DNA of 64,000 bases from an uncultured Clostridium sp. (GCA_900555045.1 USJW01000007.1:5889-69888), one strand, 5' to 3'; counted from the stretch's first letter, positions 17,661-26,267 are shown. Notes: generated by a model not told the origin, from the sequence alone. Translations and numbers: made by a program.

Positions 17661-18950
17661 ATGGACTTGTCCAGTGACACAGTAGGCATACGATTGTTTG
17701 TGATTTTGATCCTTTTGGCGTTATCCGCCTTTTTCTCTTCCTCGGAGACCGCGCTGACCACGGTCAACAAGATCCGCATCCGCAATCTGGCGGAGGCGGG
17801 AGACAAGCAGGCCGGGTATGTGATGAAGCTTGGGGAGAACCAGGCGCGGATGCTCAGCGCCATCCTGATCGGAAACAATGTGGTGAACCTTTCCGCCTCC
17901 TCCATGGTGACCGTGCTGGTGACGGACGTGTTCGGAAGCCGCTTCGCGGGCGTGGCAACCGGCGTTTTGACGCTGCTCATCCTGATTTTCGGTGAGATCA
18001 CGCCGAAGACCATCGCGACGCTGCAGTCGGAGCGCAATTCCCTGCGCTGCGCCCACGTGATCTACGTGTTGATGGTGGCGCTGACCCCGGTGATCCTGTT
18101 GGTGAACTGGATGTCCTCAGGCGTGCTGCGGCTGCTCCACGTGGACCCCAACAAGAGAAACGACGACATGACCGAGGACGAGCTTCGGACCATCGTGGAG
18201 GTGGGGCACGAGAAGGGCGTGATTGAGTCCGAGGAAAAGGAAATGATCAACAACGTGTTCGACCTGGACGACAGCGTGGCCAAGGACATCATGGTCCCGC
18301 GCATCGACATGGTGTTTGCGGACGTGAACGCCACGTACCAGGAGGTGATCGAGACCTTCCGCACGGAGCACTACACCCGCCTGCCCGTCTACGAGGACTC
18401 GACGGACAACGTGATCGGAATCATCAATGTGAAGGACCTGCTTTTGGTGGAGGACAGGGAGCACTTTAACGTGCGGAATTACCTGCGGGAGCCCCTGTAC
18501 ACCTACGAGTCCAAGAAGGTGTCGGACCTGCTCATGGAGCTGCGGAAGACCTCAAACAACATTGTGATCGTGCTGGACGAGTACGGCGCCACCGCCGGGC
18601 TTGCCACCCTGGAGGACATCCTGGAGGAGATCGTGGGCGATATCCGGGACGAGTACGACGGGGACGAGGAGGAAGAGTTTGTGGAGGTAGCGCCCCGGGA
18701 GTACGTGGTGGAGGGTGCCATGAAGCTGGACGATCTAAACGACCGTCTGGGCTTAAACCTCGAGTCCGAGGACTACGACTCCATCGGCGGCTTCATGATC
18801 GAGCGGCTGGACCACCTGCCGGATGCGGGTGAGGAGATGGAGTGTGACGGCATGCGCCTGGTGGTGGATGCGGTGGACAGAAACCGAATCGATAAGGTCC
18901 ATATTTACCTGCCCGCGGCCGTGGAGGACGAGAAAGACTTATCAAAATAA
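17661..18950 (+). CDS. CNNM/CorC-family (hemolysin-related) membrane protein
   Basis: A 429-residue protein. Residues 1-150 form the DUF21 (CNNM) transmembrane domain with SAFFSSSETALTTVNK and LIFGEITPKTIA; then a CBS-pair domain starting near VAKDIMVPRIDM with DEYGATAGLATLEDILEEIVG, and a C-terminal CorC_HlyC domain (YVVEGAMKLDDLN, SIGGFM). Family members are implicated in magnesium or sodium-coupled divalent cation efflux; the name hemolysin is historical. Start at 17661 uses GGAG at 17651-17654; ATG 17658 and TTG 17655 are alternatives. It has its own promoter and sits between trmD and rplS, interrupting a usually contiguous ribosomal block. Confidence 0.9.
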   Translation: MDLSSDTVGIRLFVILILLALSAFFSSSETALTTVNKIRIRNLAEAGDKQAGYVMKLGENQARMLSAILIGNNVVNLSASSMVTVLVTDVFGSRFAGVATGVLTLLILIFGEITPKTIATLQSERNSLRCAHVIYVLMVALTPVILLVNWMSSGVLRLLHVDPNKRNDDMTEDELRTIVEVGHEKGVIESEEKEMINNVFDLDDSVAKDIMVPRIDMVFADVNATYQEVIETFRTEHYTRLPVYEDSTDNVIGIINVKDLLLVEDREHFNVRNYLREPLYTYESKKVSDLLMELRKTSNNIVIVLDEYGATAGLATLEDILEEIVGDIRDEYDGDEEEEFVEVAPREYVVEGAMKLDDLNDRLGLNLESEDYDSIGGFMIERLDHLPDAGEEMECDGMRLVVDAVDRNRIDKVHIYLPAAVEDEKDLSK

Positions 18951-18954
18951 CCTC

Positions 18955-18983
18955 TTGCTTTTTCAGACAAGTTATGGTAGAAT
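18955..18983 (+). promoter_or_regulatory. Promoter of rplS
   Basis: TTGCTT (18955-18960), 17 bases, TAGAAT (18978-18983), followed by a leader of about 100 bases before the start codon. Confidence 0.55.
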
Positions 18984-19027
18984 TAGTCGTTGTGACTAAG
19001 AAAGAGATGGTCCTCTGTTACAGATTG

Positions 19028-19052
19028 GGCGGTGAACGGGAAACTTACCGCC
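19028..19052 (+). promoter_or_regulatory. Hairpin in the rplS leader
   Basis: GGCGGT (19028-19033) pairs with ACCGCC (19047-19052) around a 13-base loop in the long 5' leader of rplS. Ribosomal protein leaders often carry autoregulatory structures; that this is one is inference. Confidence 0.35.
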
Positions 19053-19094
19053 GGACGTATTAAGAACATCCAATAAATGAAGGAGGTTCACACA

Positions 19095-19442
19095 ATGAAC
19101 GACATTATCAAGAATATTGAAGCAGCGCAGTTGAAGGAGAACGTGCCCGAGTTCCATGTTGGCGACACCGTACGCGTGTACAACAAGATCAAAGAGGGTA
19201 ACCGCGAGAGAATCCAGGTATTTGAGGGAACCGTGATCAAGAGACAGAACGGCGGCGCAAGAGAGACCTTCACCGTCCGCAAGAACTCCAACGGGATCGG
19301 CGTTGAGAAGACCTGGCCGTTACATTCCCCGAACGTTGACAACGTTGAGGTTGTCCGCAAGGGTAAAGTGAGACGTGCGAAGCTGAACTACTTAAGAGAC
19401 AGAGTAGGTAAGGCTGCGAAGGTAAAAGAATTAGTTAAATAA
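19095..19442 (+). CDS. rplS: 50S ribosomal protein L19
   Basis: A 115-residue ribosomal protein placed at the 30S-50S interface. FHVGDTVRVYNKIKEGNRER, IQVFEGTVIKRQ and the C-terminal VRRAKLNYLRDRVGKAAKVK are diagnostic. The start has a perfect AAGGAGG at 19080-19086. Codon use is strongly biased to a few codons, as expected for a ribosomal protein. A leader hairpin precedes it and an intrinsic terminator follows, so it is probably a separate transcript. Confidence 0.97.
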   Translation: MNDIIKNIEAAQLKENVPEFHVGDTVRVYNKIKEGNRERIQVFEGTVIKRQNGGARETFTVRKNSNGIGVEKTWPLHSPNVDNVEVVRKGKVRRAKLNYLRDRVGKAAKVKELVK

Positions 19443-19460
19443 TTCATCAGTGCGGTACAA

Positions 19461-19486
19461 GGGACAATGAAAATTGTCCCTTTTTT
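19461..19486 (+). terminator. Intrinsic terminator after rplS
   Basis: GGGACAAT (19461-19468), GAAA tetraloop, ATTGTCCC (19473-19480), then six T residues. Confidence 0.9.
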
Positions 19487-19532
19487 AACACAAACAATAT
19501 GATATAAACAGCGCAGACAGGCGGGTGGTTAC

Positions 19533-20084
19533 GTGGAATATTTTATGAATGAGGATACGGCGTGGATCCGGCGGGTGGTCCACTGGATCGTGGACGTGGT
19601 GGTGGTGATCGCTCTGGCGTGGTTTCTGGTGTACGGCTTCTGCGGCCAGGTGCGCATTCTGGGAAACTCCATGCAGCCGCTTTTGGACGCGGAGGATGTG
19701 GTTCTGGTCAACCGCCTGGCCTACGATCTTGGAAAGCCCCGGCGCTTTGACGTGGTGGTCTTCGAGCGTGAGGACCGGCAGAAGAATGTGAAGCGGGTCA
19801 TCGGGCTGCCCGGCGAGACGGTCCAGATCAAGGGCGGGCTGGTCTTTATCGACGACGAGCTGCTGGACGCCCAGGACAATCTGGAGCAGGTCTCCCTAGC
19901 CGGGATGGCGGATTCGCCGGTGAAGCTGGGGGAGGACGAGTATTTCCTCCTGGGCGACAACCGCGACAGCAGCGAGGACAGCCGTTTTGCCAACATCGGA
20001 AACGTGAAGCGGGAACAGATCCAGGGTAAGGTGTGGTTTCGGATTCTGCCACTGCTTAAGCTGGATTTGATCCGCTCCCGGTAG
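19533..20084 (+). CDS. lepB: Type I signal peptidase (second paralogue)
   Basis: A 183-residue membrane serine protease. One membrane anchor at residues 17-36 (rich in Val/Ala), catalytic serine in ILGNSMQPL, lysine in NVKRVIGLPGE, and box E LLGDNRDSSEDSRF. The start is GTG at 19533 with GGGTGG upstream; an ATG at 19545 is possible. Its place between rplS and rbgA is the usual location of a lepB in clostridial genomes, so this is probably the ancestral housekeeping copy and the one at 6804 is the additional one. Confidence 0.92.
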   Translation: MEYFMNEDTAWIRRVVHWIVDVVVVIALAWFLVYGFCGQVRILGNSMQPLLDAEDVVLVNRLAYDLGKPRRFDVVVFEREDRQKNVKRVIGLPGETVQIKGGLVFIDDELLDAQDNLEQVSLAGMADSPVKLGEDEYFLLGDNRDSSEDSRFANIGNVKREQIQGKVWFRILPLLKLDLIRSR

Positions 20085-20124
20085 CGCAGGCGAGCCCTTT
20101 TTTGGAAGAACAGGAGAGTAATCT

Positions 20125-21021
20125 ATGAATATACAGTGGTATCCCGGACATATGACAAAGGCCAAGCGGGCCATGAAGGAAGATTTAAAGCTGATTGACC
20201 TGGTGATCGAGCTGGTGGACGCCCGGGTGCCCGCAAGCAGCCGAAACCCCGACATCGACGAGCTGGGAGCGGGGAAGGCCCGCATGGTTTTGCTCAACAA
20301 GGCGGATCTGGCGGACGAGGCGGCAAACCGCCGCTGGGCCCAGTGGTTTACGGACAGGGGCATGCACGTGGTGAAGATCGACGCCCGGAACAAGGGGACC
20401 TTAAAGTCCATCCAGGCGGTGGTCCAGGAGGCCTGCAAGGAGAAGATCGAGAGGGACCGGAGACGTGGGATTCTAAACCGCCCCATCCGGGCCATGGTGG
20501 TGGGAATCCCCAACGTGGGAAAATCCACCTTTATCAACTCCTTCGCGGGAAAGGCCTGCGCCAAGACAGGGAATAAGCCCGGAGTGACCAAGGGAAACCA
20601 GTGGATCCGGTTAAATAAGACGCTGGAGCTGCTTGACACCCCCGGAATCCTCTGGCCCAAGTTTGAGGACCAGCAGGTGGGGCTTAAGCTGGCGTTGATC
20701 GGCTCCATCAACGATGAGATTTTAAACCGGGACGAACTGGCACTGGAGCTGATCCGTTTCCTGGAAGCCAACTATCCCGGGGTGCTGGCGGAGCGGTACC
20801 AACTGGAGCAGGGAGCGCTCGCGCCCGAGGAGGTGCTTTGCCAGGTGGCGAGATTGCGTTCCTGCCTGGCAAAGGGCGGCGAGCTGGACTTACCCAAGGC
20901 GGCGAGGCTGTTGTTGGATGAATTCCGGAGCGGGCGTCTGGGGCGGATTACCCTGGAGATGCCGGAGGATACGAGCGATAAGAGGGAGAGCGGACAGGAT
21001 GGCAAGAGCACTGAGCGGTGA
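20125..21021 (+). CDS. rbgA: Ribosome biogenesis GTPase RbgA (YlqF)
   Basis: A 298-residue circularly permuted GTPase required for late 50S subunit assembly. The G motifs come in permuted order: G4 NKAD (58-61), then G1 GIPNVGKST (127-135), then G3 DTPG (171-174). The N-terminal IQWYPGHMTKAKR contains the family's catalytic-histidine region. A C-terminal ANTAR-like helical domain follows. AGGAG precedes the ATG. The end overlaps rnhB by 23 bases. Confidence 0.95.
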   Translation: MNIQWYPGHMTKAKRAMKEDLKLIDLVIELVDARVPASSRNPDIDELGAGKARMVLLNKADLADEAANRRWAQWFTDRGMHVVKIDARNKGTLKSIQAVVQEACKEKIERDRRRGILNRPIRAMVVGIPNVGKSTFINSFAGKACAKTGNKPGVTKGNQWIRLNKTLELLDTPGILWPKFEDQQVGLKLALIGSINDEILNRDELALELIRFLEANYPGVLAERYQLEQGALAPEEVLCQVARLRSCLAKGGELDLPKAARLLLDEFRSGRLGRITLEMPEDTSDKRESGQDGKSTER

Positions 21022-21652
21022 GAGACTGGAGAAAGAGCTGGCGCGGCTGGAGCAGATGCGGGAGTATGAGAACACCTACGCGGCCTGCGCCAATATCTGC
21101 GGGATCGACGAGGCGGGCCGCGGCCCCCTGGCGGGACCGGTGGCGGCGGGAGCGGTGATTCTGCCGAAGGACTGCACAATTTTATATCTGAACGACTCCA
21201 AAAAGCTCTCGGAGAAGCGCCGGGAGGAGCTGTTTGTCCAGATTAAGGAGCAGGCCGTGGCCTGGTCCGTGGGCATCGTGGGGCCGGAGCGCATCGACGA
21301 GATCAACATCCTTCAGGCCACCTACGAGGCCATGCGCCAGGCCATCGCGGGACTTGGCGTTGAGCCGGATCTGCTGCTCAACGACGCGGTGGAGATCCCG
21401 GGGGTGGAGATTATGCAGGTGCCCATCATCAAGGGGGACGCAAAGAGCGTGTCCATCGCGGCGGCCAGCATCCTGGCCAAGGTGACCAGGGACCACATGA
21501 TGGAGGAGTACGACAAGCTGTTCCCGGAGTACGGCTTTGCCAAGCACAAGGGCTACGGGACCGCGGCCCACATCGCGGCCATCCGGGAGCTCGGCCCGTG
21601 TCCGATCCACCGGCGCAGCTTTATTAAGAATTTTGTGCCGCAGGGGGAATAG
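20999..21652 (+). CDS. rnhB: Ribonuclease HII
   Basis: A 217-residue enzyme that cleaves RNA in RNA-DNA hybrids and at single ribonucleotides. The catalytic pair is in ICGIDEAGRGPLAGPV; LNDSKKLSEKRRE and the C-terminal HKGYGTAAHIAAI are typical. The second conserved acidic position is in DLLLNDAVEIP, where many homologues have DG. The start ATG at 20999 lies within the end of rbgA and has GAGGGAG upstream; longer in-frame extensions read through rbgA in another frame and lack homology. A second RNase H (type I) is at 47833. Confidence 0.94.
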   Translation: MARALSGERLEKELARLEQMREYENTYAACANICGIDEAGRGPLAGPVAAGAVILPKDCTILYLNDSKKLSEKRREELFVQIKEQAVAWSVGIVGPERIDEINILQATYEAMRQAIAGLGVEPDLLLNDAVEIPGVEIMQVPIIKGDAKSVSIAAASILAKVTRDHMMEEYDKLFPEYGFAKHKGYGTAAHIAAIRELGPCPIHRRSFIKNFVPQGE

Positions 21653-21685
21653 ATCGGTTCCCGGGAAAATGAAAGGGCGGGGGAG

Positions 21686-22030
21686 ATGGCAAACAACCGG
21701 CAGACCGGAAGCCGCTACGAGTCCGTGGCGGCCGACTATCTGGTGAAACAGGGCTACCGCATTCTGGAGCGGAATTTTTACTCGAAGCAGGGGGAGATCG
21801 ACCTGGTGGCGCAGGACGGGCGCTATCTGGTGTTCGTGGAGGTGAAGTACCGGTCCGGCACGGCGTGCGGGAGCCCCGCGGAGGCGGTGGGCCCCTTAAA
21901 GCAGCGCCGGATCCGTGGGACTGCGCGCTACTATCTCTACAGCCACGGCCTTCCCGAGGACACGCCCTGCCGGTTTGACGTGGTGGCGATCACGGGCGGA
22001 CAGATTGAGCTGATCCGGGACGCCTTTTAA
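21686..22030 (+). CDS. UPF0102 (YraN) family protein
   Basis: A 114-residue protein with the restriction-endonuclease-like core of the YraN family: GSRYESVAADYLVKQGYRIL, then the metal-binding set QGEIDLVAQDG and VFVEVKYR. YraN proteins follow rnhB in many genomes; their role in DNA metabolism or transformation is not settled. The start has GGGGGAG eight bases upstream. Confidence 0.92.
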   Translation: MANNRQTGSRYESVAADYLVKQGYRILERNFYSKQGEIDLVAQDGRYLVFVEVKYRSGTACGSPAEAVGPLKQRRIRGTARYYLYSHGLPEDTPCRFDVVAITGGQIELIRDAF

Positions 22031-22060
22031 ACGCGGATTGAGGGAGAGCGGAGGAGATTT

Positions 22061-22918
22061 ATGAAGATCGATTGGAATTTAAAGAACAGCGGGGACGTCC
22101 TTCGGTCCTGCGAGCGGGAGGGAGTGCCTTTCTTATCGTTCCGGGCCCTGGAGGACCTGGGGATTGTGAAGAACGGCTTCTCCACCCGCATGGGCGGCGC
22201 CAGCCAGGGAAAATTCGCCACCATGAATTTCTCCTACAGCCGTGGGGACGACCCGGAGCACGTGCTGGAGAACTTCACCCGCATGGCCAGGGCTCTTGAG
22301 GTGGACCGGGACCGGATGGTGGTCTCCTACCAGACCCACACCACCAACGTGCGCCGGGTGGCTGAGGAAGACCTGGGAAAGGGCGTGGTGCGGGACCGGG
22401 ACTACCGGGACGTGGACGGCCTGATCACGGATCTGCCCGGCGTCACCCTGGTGACCTTCTACGCGGACTGCGTGCCCCTCTATCTGGTGGACCCGGTGCA
22501 CCGGGCTATCGGCCTTTCCCACTCCGGCTGGCGGGGCACCGTGGCCGGTATGGGGGCGGTCACCGTGCGGGCCATGGCCGAGGCCTTCGGCACCCGGCCG
22601 GAGGATCTGGTGGCCTGCATCGGCCCCAGCATCTGTAGGGACTGCTTTGAGGTGGGGGAGGAAGTGGTGGCGGAGTTTGAGAAAGCCTTCCGCCCGGAGC
22701 ACCATCGCGGCCTCTTTTGGCCCAATGGCCGCCCGGGAAAATACCAGCTGGACCTCTGGCTGGCCAACCGCATCATCCTGCGGGAGGCGGGGGTGCCGGA
22801 CGCGCAGATTCACACCACCAACATCTGCACAAAGTGCAACAGCGACTACCTGTTCTCGCACCGCACGGTGGGGGAGGAGCGGGGAAACCTGGCGGCATTT
22901 TTGTGCCTGAATCCATAA
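22061..22918 (+). CDS. pgeF: Peptidoglycan editing factor PgeF (YfiH, multicopper-oxidase-like)
   Basis: A 285-residue protein of the DUF152/YfiH family. The histidine and cysteine metal site is visible: QTHTTNV, YADCVPLYLVD, HSGWRGTVAGM and CIGPSIC. E. coli PgeF removes wrongly incorporated L-Ser from peptidoglycan precursors, while other members act as purine nucleoside phosphorylase or adenosine deaminase-like laccase-domain enzymes, so the exact activity is uncertain. It is the last gene of the run, with a strong terminator after it. GGAGG lies upstream of the ATG. Confidence 0.9.
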   Translation: MKIDWNLKNSGDVLRSCEREGVPFLSFRALEDLGIVKNGFSTRMGGASQGKFATMNFSYSRGDDPEHVLENFTRMARALEVDRDRMVVSYQTHTTNVRRVAEEDLGKGVVRDRDYRDVDGLITDLPGVTLVTFYADCVPLYLVDPVHRAIGLSHSGWRGTVAGMGAVTVRAMAEAFGTRPEDLVACIGPSICRDCFEVGEEVVAEFEKAFRPEHHRGLFWPNGRPGKYQLDLWLANRIILREAGVPDAQIHTTNICTKCNSDYLFSHRTVGEERGNLAAFLCLNP

Positions 22919-22943
22919 ATAAGCGGCTCAGAGAGAAATAGAG

Positions 22944-22984
22944 CGGACAATTGCGCCCTTCGTGGGACAATTGTCCGTTTTTTT
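22944..22984 (+). terminator. Intrinsic terminator after pgeF
   Basis: CGGACAATTG (22944-22953) pairs with CAATTGTCCG (22968-22977), with further partial pairing inside the loop, followed by seven T residues. Confidence 0.92.
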
Positions 22985-23022
22985 GCGGTATGTACTCACA
23001 AGATATGGGCGCGGAGAATGTC

Positions 23023-23066
23023 CGCCCGCCCGGCCGCTTGACAAGGGCCAGGCGGGCGATTACAAT
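23023..23066 (+). promoter_or_regulatory. Promoter with large operator-like dyad before the dms-like operon
   Basis: A near-ideal promoter has TTGACA at 23038-23043, 17 bases, and TACAAT at 23061-23066. Arms CGCCCGCC (23023-23030) and GGCGGGCG (23051-23058) are exact complements; inside them GGCC/GGCC and CTTG-A-CAAG extend the dyad with one mismatch and one bulged base. The dyad is centred on the -35 box and upstream of the transcription start, so it acts as DNA (operator), not as an RNA hairpin. A regulator is inferred but not identified. Confidence 0.7.
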
Positions 23067-23098
23067 AGCGCCAAGAGAGCATGAACGGGGGTAGAAAA

Positions 23099-25585
23099 AT
23101 GGAAACTGAGACAATATGTTCGATGCATAAAATGCACTGCTGCGCGGCCTGCCAGCTGAAGCTGCACGTGGGAGCAAGCGGGATGGAGCGGATCACGTCC
23201 GCCGGGGATACCAAGCGTGAGGGAGCCTTTGACGCCGACACGGCCCTCGTGCCCCTGCAGCGCCGGGCCTGCATGCGCGGGTACGGAGAGATCTACCACA
23301 TGTACGGGCCGGACCGGATCCGCTATCCCATGCTGCAGACCGGGAAGCGGGGCGATCTAAACGGGTTTAAGCGGATCTCCTGGGAGGAGGCCATCGGGCG
23401 CTACGCCGGGTACTACGAGGGGATGCTCCGGGAGGCCGAAACGCTCTCATACCTGCCGCTCTTGGACAACGGCGGCGTCGGAAGCCGTCTGGGGACAGTG
23501 ATCTATCCCTTCGGGGCCAGCTCCTGCGGGAACGTGGACGCGGCCATCACCGCAGCCCTGGGGCGCCGGGACAAGATCGCTGCGGCCCGCCCGCTCGACA
23601 TGCTGAATGCCAACTATATCATTCTCTGGAGCTGCGACCCGGCGGTCACGCTGCCGTCCCTGCCCTACATGGTGCAGAAAGCCAGGGAGAATGGGATCCC
23701 GATCACGGTGGTGGACTCCCGGTACACGGAGTCCGCGGGAGCCTTCGCCACCGGCAAGGGAAAGGTGCCTGGCTTAATATCCCCCTACCCGGGGACCGAC
23801 GGCGCTCTCCTGGCGGCCATGGCTTACGTGATCTACCGGCGCGGGCTCTGCGATGAGGCGTTCATCCGCAGGTACTGCTTCGGCTTTTACCCCGGGGAGC
23901 GGGTGGTCAGCCGGTCGGAGGAGTCGGACCCGGTGACCGGGCAGCCCTATAAGGGGCGGGAGTTTGCGGTGCCTGAGGGGGAGTCGTTCACGGAGTACTT
24001 GGAGGGCCTGGAGCGGGAGCACGGCGGATATCGGGGCGTTCTCGGCTGGGCCAGCGCGTCCACCGGGGTGCCGGAGCAGGTGATCGAGGACTTTGCGGTG
24101 GAGTACGCCCTAAGCGGGCCGGTGTACATCGCCTCCCGGTTCCACGGGGGCGTCCAGAGGACCTACAACGGATTTTACTATTCCTGGATGCTGATCGCCC
24201 TCTGCGCCATGACCGGAAACCTGTGCAGGAAGGGCGCGGGCTTCGGGGAGATGCGGGGGGACGACGGCTACACGGTGCACATGCCCGGGCTTCCGGACCT
24301 GTTTGAGCGGGAGACCAGGCAGCCGATTCTGGTCAGCCAGTACGGCATCGACCGGGTGATCTTAACCGGAACCGACGGCAGAAGCCGCGATCAGCTGCGG
24401 GACGATATTCTGCGGATGAACGGCATCGACATCGGCGGCGGGCTGGCGCTCAAGGGACTGATCAAGGGGGCGGCCAACGGGAACCCCTTCAACCAGCTGG
24501 CCAACATCAACAAGCGCAGGGAGGCCTGGAGCCGCCTGGACTTTGTGGTCACCTACGAGCGCCACATGACGCCCACCGCCCAGTGGTCGGATCTTGTCCT
24601 GCCGGTCACCTTCCCGCTAGAAAACGGGCGCCGGTTCGACAAGAACGGGGCCTACGAGTCGGATGTGCACGTGCTAAACGGGGTGTTTGATCCCATGTAC
24701 GAGGCCGTGTCCGACGAGGAGGTCAACCGCAGGATCGGCGTTGCCCTGGGCGTCAAGGTGGAAACCTGCGACTACGAGGCGCTCATGCGCAGGCAGTGGG
24801 AGCGGGCGGAGGTGGACCGCGGGTATCCGGACGCAGAAAAGCTTGCGCTTCCGGGCTTTGAGGAGATCGTAAAGACCGCCCATTTGCCGGTGCCCGTGAA
24901 GCCGGAGGACGTGCCGGCGGCACTGACAGAGCTGGAGCCGGGAAAATTCCCCACGGAGACCGGCCGCATCAACTTTTACTCCCCCTTCCTCGCGGGGCGG
25001 GGGAGAACCTCCCACGGGATCAACAGCGCCCGCTATGTGCCCTTAAAGGACGGCTACGAGGCCATAAGGGCGGGGCAGGGGGGAGCGCGGGGCGTCTGCG
25101 GTCCCAGCGGCCGCCGCTACACGCTGCAGCTGATCACGCCCCACGCCGTCAACCGGGCCAACAGCGACTACGCCAACATCCCGTTTTTGGCAGAGCTCAA
25201 CCCACAGCGGATCCACATGCACCCGGACGACGCTCTGGCCCGGGGAATCGAGGACGGGGAGACGGCCTACGCCTACACGGAGTTCGGCTGCCTGCGCCTG
25301 CCGGTGCAGTTGAGCCGGTCTGTGAGGCGCGGGGGCATCGCCGTGGAGCAGGGGGCTTGGTACAAGGCCGGCGAGGAGCGCTACCTGGCGTACTTTGACA
25401 GCGACGGCGACGGCATACCGGAGCCCCATCTGACGCCGGTGGACATCGGCGGCTGCCCCAACACGCTGACGGAGGATTTAAACTCGGGCGTGTTTGACCC
25501 GTTTATCAACGGGATGGGGTTCAACGCGGGCGGGAGCGCCTGCGAGGTGAGTAAGACACTTCCGGAAGGGGGAGAGAGAAGATGA
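23099..25585 (+). CDS. Molybdopterin-dependent oxidoreductase, DMSO reductase family (DmsA-like), no export signal
   Basis: An 828-residue catalytic subunit. The N-terminal [4Fe-4S] site reads HCCAACQLKLHV then RRACMRGY: C14, C18 and C58 are clear, while the first ligand position holds His10 (Cys7 is nearby). NarG also uses His there. Molybdopterin guanine dinucleotide binding regions follow, including MLNANYIILWSCDPAVT, YERHMTPTAQWSDLVLP and the C-terminal domain after YTLQLITPH. There is no twin-arginine signal, so the enzyme is probably cytosolic. The ATG at 23099 follows GGGGGT at 23087-23092; ATG 23081 has no site. The iron-sulfur partner overlaps by 4 bases. Substrate (sulfoxide, N-oxide or other) is unknown. 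Confidence 0.88.
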   Translation: METETICSMHKMHCCAACQLKLHVGASGMERITSAGDTKREGAFDADTALVPLQRRACMRGYGEIYHMYGPDRIRYPMLQTGKRGDLNGFKRISWEEAIGRYAGYYEGMLREAETLSYLPLLDNGGVGSRLGTVIYPFGASSCGNVDAAITAALGRRDKIAAARPLDMLNANYIILWSCDPAVTLPSLPYMVQKARENGIPITVVDSRYTESAGAFATGKGKVPGLISPYPGTDGALLAAMAYVIYRRGLCDEAFIRRYCFGFYPGERVVSRSEESDPVTGQPYKGREFAVPEGESFTEYLEGLEREHGGYRGVLGWASASTGVPEQVIEDFAVEYALSGPVYIASRFHGGVQRTYNGFYYSWMLIALCAMTGNLCRKGAGFGEMRGDDGYTVHMPGLPDLFERETRQPILVSQYGIDRVILTGTDGRSRDQLRDDILRMNGIDIGGGLALKGLIKGAANGNPFNQLANINKRREAWSRLDFVVTYERHMTPTAQWSDLVLPVTFPLENGRRFDKNGAYESDVHVLNGVFDPMYEAVSDEEVNRRIGVALGVKVETCDYEALMRRQWERAEVDRGYPDAEKLALPGFEEIVKTAHLPVPVKPEDVPAALTELEPGKFPTETGRINFYSPFLAGRGRTSHGINSARYVPLKDGYEAIRAGQGGARGVCGPSGRRYTLQLITPHAVNRANSDYANIPFLAELNPQRIHMHPDDALARGIEDGETAYAYTEFGCLRLPVQLSRSVRRGGIAVEQGAWYKAGEERYLAYFDSDGDGIPEPHLTPVDIGGCPNTLTEDLNSGVFDPFINGMGFNAGGSACEVSKTLPEGGERR

Positions 25586-26247
25586 GCCAGTGGGGATTCT
25601 ATTTTGACCAGTCAAAGTGCACCTTCTGCCACGCCTGCGAGGCGGCCTGCAGGGTGTGGAACGAGGCCAGGCGGGCGGATGCGGGGGCGCATCCCTTAGC
25701 CCAGCTGACCACAGGGCAGGCGCCCGAGGATGCGAAGCCTGAGTGGTACTACATGAAGGAGAGCCTGCGCCGGGTGACGCGCCTTTTGGAGGGTGACGAG
25801 CCGCCCAATGTGAGGGGGTTTAATCTGAGCCTGTCCTGCAACCACTGCACCGATCCGGCCTGCGTGGCCGTCTGCCCCACGGGGCGGCTGTACAAGGAGG
25901 GGGAGCGGGGGCTCGTCCTGGAGGACCCCGAAAAGCGCTGTGTCTCCTGTATGCGCTGCCGGGCGGCCTGCCCCTGGGATGCGCCACAGTTCTGCCCGGA
26001 TCTTTCGCGGCCGGTGATGGTCAAGTGCGACATGTGCGCCGGGCGGCTGGACGAAGGGCGAAAGCCGGCCTGCGTGGCCGCCTGCCCGATGCGCGCGCTG
26101 GACGCGGGGCCCATGGAGGAGTTAAAGCGCCGGTATCCGGGCGCAGTGCGGGAGGTCCGCGGGTTTTCGGCAAACGAGACAGGTCCAAATATTGTTTTCA
26201 AAAAGAGACAATCAATGTGCACAAATACTACAAAGCAAATTGTGTGA
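25582..26247 (+). CDS. Four-cluster ferredoxin subunit (DmsB-like)
   Basis: A 221-residue electron-transfer subunit with four cysteine sets for [4Fe-4S] clusters: CTFCHACEAAC, CNHCTDPACVAVCP, CVSCMRCRAACPW, and CDMC with CVAACP. This is the DmsB/NrfC/PhsB arrangement. It overlaps the catalytic gene with ATGA (25582-25585). No membrane anchor (DmsC/NrfD type) or TorD-like chaperone gene follows; the next gene is a glycosidase with its own promoter. The electron donor must be another soluble carrier or a protein coded elsewhere. The last ten residues are AT-rich in coding and look unconserved. Confidence 0.88.
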   Translation: MSQWGFYFDQSKCTFCHACEAACRVWNEARRADAGAHPLAQLTTGQAPEDAKPEWYYMKESLRRVTRLLEGDEPPNVRGFNLSLSCNHCTDPACVAVCPTGRLYKEGERGLVLEDPEKRCVSCMRCRAACPWDAPQFCPDLSRPVMVKCDMCAGRLDEGRKPACVAACPMRALDAGPMEELKRRYPGAVREVRGFSANETGPNIVFKKRQSMCTNTTKQIV

Positions 26248-26267
26248 TTTGAACGTGTTAGAACATA

